Under the pieces are notes generated by a model. The model did not search any database and was not told the origin of the DNA. It worked only from the letters and a program-made list of their open reading frames with translations. A DNA stretch of 15,398 nt, from the NCBI GenBank assembly GCA_937892815.1, contig CALBHZ010000275.1, positions 1 through 15,398 on the forward strand. The letters run 5' to 3'. Of the stretch, positions 14,457-15,398 are shown one piece after another (position 1 is the first letter of the stretch; the number at the start of each line of letters is the position of its first letter). The stretch is from an uncultured archaeon. GTDB lineage: Archaea > Thermoproteota > Nitrososphaeria > Conexivisphaerales > CALBHZ01. A program made the position numbers and the translations under genes.

Positions 14457-15398
14457 ATGCATAAATATCATGATGTGAAATTCATAGTTTTAATCGTAGC
14501 CACGATATCATCTTTTTTAACGCCATTTATGGGCTCCGCAACCAATATAGTACTGCCACCTATTGGAAGGGAATTCAAAGCGGATGCGATTCTTTTAGGA
14601 TGGATTGCAACTTCCTATCTCTTAGCAGCCGGTATGTTCTCGGTTCCCTTTGGCAGAATTGCCGATATCAAAGGTAGGAAGAGGGTATTTGTCGCTGGCT
14701 TATTCATATATTCGATCGGATCTCTTTTGTCAGGTATCTCACCCTCAGCCGAACATCTGATTGTTTTCAGAGTTATCCAAGGAATCGGAGGAGCGATGAT
14801 TTTCGCTACAGGCGTCGCTCTAATCACTTCGGTTTTTCCGCCTACTGAGAGGGGAAAAGCCATTGGAATCAACACCGGCTCCGTCTACGTAGGATTGAGT
14901 ACGGGGCCGATTATCGGCGGGTTCTTAACGCAGAACTTTGGCTGGAGAAGCGTGTTCTTGATAAACGTCCCATTAGGATTAATTGCCTTAGCTCTCGCTT
15001 TATGGAAACTTAAAGAAGAATGGGCGGAGATGAAAGGCGAAAAATTCGATTTTTTAGGTTCCGCTATCTACAGCCTGACCCTTTTGCTAATAATCCACGG
15101 ACTAACGGAGTCTTCGATCACGTTAATTGGCGGTTTAATCCTGCTCTTAGCTTTCGTTTTGTATGAAAGCAGGACAGATTGCCCTGTTCTTGAAGTAAGA
15201 TTATTTAAGAGGAATACTACCTTTTCACTCTCATGTCTGGCCGCCCTTCTCAATTACGCGGCGACATTTGCCGTTAGCTTCATCCTAAGTCTATACCTCC
15301 AATACATAAAGGGTTTCGATCCTCAGCAAGCTGGAGCGGTTTTGATCGCACAACCGGTATTAATGGCGATATTCGCTCCGATAGCGGGATGGATTTCG
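14457..15398 (+). CDS. MFS drug transporter, DHA2 (EmrB/QacA) family, truncated by window edge
   Basis: The frame is open from ATG 14457 to the last base (314 codons, no stop), so the 3' end lies outside. The family normally has 14 membrane helices and about 450-520 residues. Signatures seen: motif A GRIADIKGRKRVF at 66-78, motif B RVIQGIGGAMIF at 105-116, the antiporter motif C GSVYVGLSTGPIIGG at 141-155, and WRSVFLINVPLG at 163-174, which is highly characteristic of DHA2 exporters. It probably exports drugs or other hydrophobic compounds in exchange for protons. Isoleucine is written mostly ATC/ATT (by hand count about 23 against 9 ATA), unlike the ATA-rich upstream genes. With its place beside decayed element DNA, this hints at later acquisition. 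Confidence 0.92.
   Translation, partial: MHKYHDVKFIVLIVATISSFLTPFMGSATNIVLPPIGREFKADAILLGWIATSYLLAAGMFSVPFGRIADIKGRKRVFVAGLFIYSIGSLLSGISPSAEHLIVFRVIQGIGGAMIFATGVALITSVFPPTERGKAIGINTGSVYVGLSTGPIIGGFLTQNFGWRSVFLINVPLGLIALALALWKLKEEWAEMKGEKFDFLGSAIYSLTLLLIIHGLTESSITLIGGLILLLAFVLYESRTDCPVLEVRLFKRNTTFSLSCLAALLNYAATFAVSFILSLYLQYIKGFDPQQAGAVLIAQPVLMAIFAPIAGWIS

Noticed and set aside
1..15398. CRISPR array or Cas genes
   Set aside because: No regularly spaced direct repeats and no Cas-like protein anywhere in the window.

Overview
This window comes from an archaeon. It encodes a class I lysyl-tRNA synthetase, a tandem-AAA Cdc48 ATPase and a CTP-dependent riboflavin kinase with a fused winged helix. 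Many start codons, including TTG and GTG, sit about 26-30 nt downstream of a TATA-like box with no usable Shine-Dalgarno site, so many messages are probably leaderless. Heavy AGG/AGA and ATA codon use would fit a thermophilic TACK-group lineage (Thermoproteota or Korarchaeota-like), but I cannot place it more precisely.

Layout. 1-192: no gene, promoter of the first gene. 214-759 (+): PAP2-family membrane phosphatase. 3842-751 (-): a four-gene metal-uptake operon, in transcription order a ZnuA-like binding protein, a DtxR-family repressor, an ABC ATPase and an ABC permease, with overlapping or nearly abutting genes and a DtxR-box-like palindrome at the predicted transcription start. 3906-6080 (+): Cdc48. 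6115-7707 (+): class I LysRS. 10381-7681 (-): an operon of a polysaccharide-type flippase, the HTH-riboflavin kinase (RbkR type) and a divergent class-I glutamine-amidotransferase-like protein. 10480-11520 (+): archaeal radical SAM protein with a C-terminal small beta domain. 11556-12710 (+): MFS transporter.

12711-14456 is very different. It has almost no intact coding sequence and looks like a decayed insertion region. It holds a 47-nt 3' half of a tRNA-Arg(CCG) ending in CCA (a probable integration scar), a clan AA (retropepsin-like) aspartic protease gene broken by two frameshifts, and directly upstream of it a second gene broken by one frameshift and three in-frame stops. At 14457 an intact DHA2 (EmrB/QacA-type) drug-transporter gene starts and runs off the right edge.

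How the genes work together. The metal operon looks self-contained, with its own repressor and a matching operator. The flippase-RbkR-amidotransferase operon and the radical SAM gene diverge from a shared 98-bp region holding a second 17-bp palindrome of the same 6-5-6 geometry. I found no CRISPR array, intact insertion sequence, rRNA or complete tRNA. The most unusual parts are the tRNA scar with the gene graveyard, the two palindromic operators, and an exact 45-bp repeat between the two ATPase domains of cdc48.
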